Below are positions 5,150-5,911 of a stretch of 5,911 nt of DNA, in pieces. The stretch spans positions 1-5,911 of the forward strand of contig JAMOSA010000283.1 in NCBI GenBank assembly GCA_027063325.1, given 5' to 3'. The DNA is from Campylobacteraceae bacterium. Lineage in GTDB: Bacteria; Campylobacterota; Campylobacteria; Campylobacterales; Sulfurovaceae. Made by a program: the position numbers and the translations under genes. The notes under the pieces were generated by a model that was not told where the DNA came from, did no database searches, and saw only the letters and a program-made list of their open reading frames with translations. Every line of letters begins with the position of its first letter. The first letter of the stretch is position 1.

Positions 5150-5911
5150 ATGAAAAAATTGTATTTTGCTATATTTACACTTTTACTGTTTTTTTTAAGT
5201 GGATGTGGTAATGACAATAGCAATGAGAACAAAAATATAAGACCACAGGTTCTTTTGACAAATGACAACTATAAAGCTATTACAGTTGATGCACTAAGAA
5301 GTATGGTAGTATCAACAGATTTGGAACTGCCAATAGATGCAAATCAATTACTTCAATCTTTTAATGATAAACTCAAGTGTGATAACAATGGAAAAATAAA
5401 CTATGTTCAAATATTACCTACTATAATAAAAATAACTTTTGAACAGTGTATGATATATGGATATAATCTTACAGGAGATATTACTCTCAAACAGATAGAC
5501 AAAAATACTCAAGAGTATAAGACATCAGATCTGTATGCCAAAACAGATTCAAGTGAAATAACTTTAAAAAACAGCACAGTTCGTATAAGTTACGATAATA
5601 ATGCAAAAATCACAAAAGTAAATGAGCATATAAATGGTTCACTCAGACTAAGTGATAATCGATTATACAAATATAACAACTTTAGATTAATAACTTATGA
5701 TTTGACATCTGATACAGTTAAAGTTGGTTTCAAAGGAGATGTAAGCACACCTTGTATAGATAACAAGTGGGTTAGAATAAAAAGCCAAAGAGATCTAACT
5801 ATACCTAATGGTACAGATTGCCCAACAAGTGGCTTGGCTTATGTATATGGCAAAGATAACAGTAGAGTAAAAACACTCTTTAAGACAGATACTTCTATTG
5901 ATATGGCACAA
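5150..5911 (+). CDS. Unrecognised lipoprotein, 3' end beyond window
   Basis: The frame is open from ATG 5150 to the last base, giving 254 residues with no stop. The N-terminus is a lipoprotein signal: MKK, a hydrophobic core (4-16) and the lipobox LSGC with Cys19 as the lipidated residue. An Asn/Asp-rich linker (20-30) follows. Asn20 at position +2 gives no inner-membrane retention signal, so outer-membrane anchoring facing the periplasm is the default guess. The mature part is polar and looks beta-rich, with Thr/Ser, Asp/Asn and Lys alternating. It has four further cysteines (77, 100, 202, 224) that could form two disulfides. I recognise no enzymatic motif or named family. A strong ribosome-binding site and a candidate promoter precede it, and 72 bases separate it from hemD, so it is probably its own transcription unit. 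Coding is well supported; function is unknown. Confidence 0.75.
   Translation, partial: MKKLYFAIFTLLLFFLSGCGNDNSNENKNIRPQVLLTNDNYKAITVDALRSMVVSTDLELPIDANQLLQSFNDKLKCDNNGKINYVQILPTIIKITFEQCMIYGYNLTGDITLKQIDKNTQEYKTSDLYAKTDSSEITLKNSTVRISYDNNAKITKVNEHINGSLRLSDNRLYKYNNFRLITYDLTSDTVKVGFKGDVSTPCIDNKWVRIKSQRDLTIPNGTDCPTSGLAYVYGKDNSRVKTLFKTDTSIDMAQ

Overview
The window is AT-rich DNA, roughly one third G+C by eye. AGA is the dominant arginine codon, ATA isoleucine codons are common, spacers are short, and the candidate promoters have a clear -10 box but no obvious -35. This, with the types of protein seen, suggests a member of the Campylobacterota (Sulfurimonas/Sulfurovum-like). That placement is an inference from style, not from a marker gene.

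Left part, 1-2015, minus strand: a two-gene operon of the surface-polysaccharide type. An HPr-kinase-like P-loop protein (1176-2015) is followed after 10 bases by a GumC/Wzz-type polysaccharide co-polymerase. The latter starts at a TTG codon at 1165 and runs off the left edge. Middle, 2067-3134, plus strand: a nucleotidyltransferase-fold protein of the NTP_transf_5 type, divergent from the kinase. The two start codons are only 51 bases apart, and the candidate -10 boxes overlap on the two strands. HprK-like kinases and this nucleotidyltransferase family are known neighbours in exopolysaccharide loci and in some lasso-peptide loci, so this is probably the edge of an exopolysaccharide locus.

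Right part, 3207-5077, plus strand: a tight three-gene operon behind its own TATAAT box. It encodes a small exported histidine-rich protein, a FieF/YiiP-type cation diffusion facilitator (3-base gap) and uroporphyrinogen-III synthase HemD (TAATG overlap). The first two probably act together on a divalent metal: the transporter exports it from the cytoplasm and the small protein may bind it in the periplasm. HemD belongs to haem/sirohaem synthesis and may only share the transcript.

Right edge, 5150-5911: the start of an unrecognised lipoprotein gene with its own ribosome-binding site and probable promoter, open at the window end. No RNA gene, insertion sequence, CRISPR array or convincing terminator was seen. 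No stretch over 300 bases lacks a gene; the longest non-coding gaps are about 70 bases.
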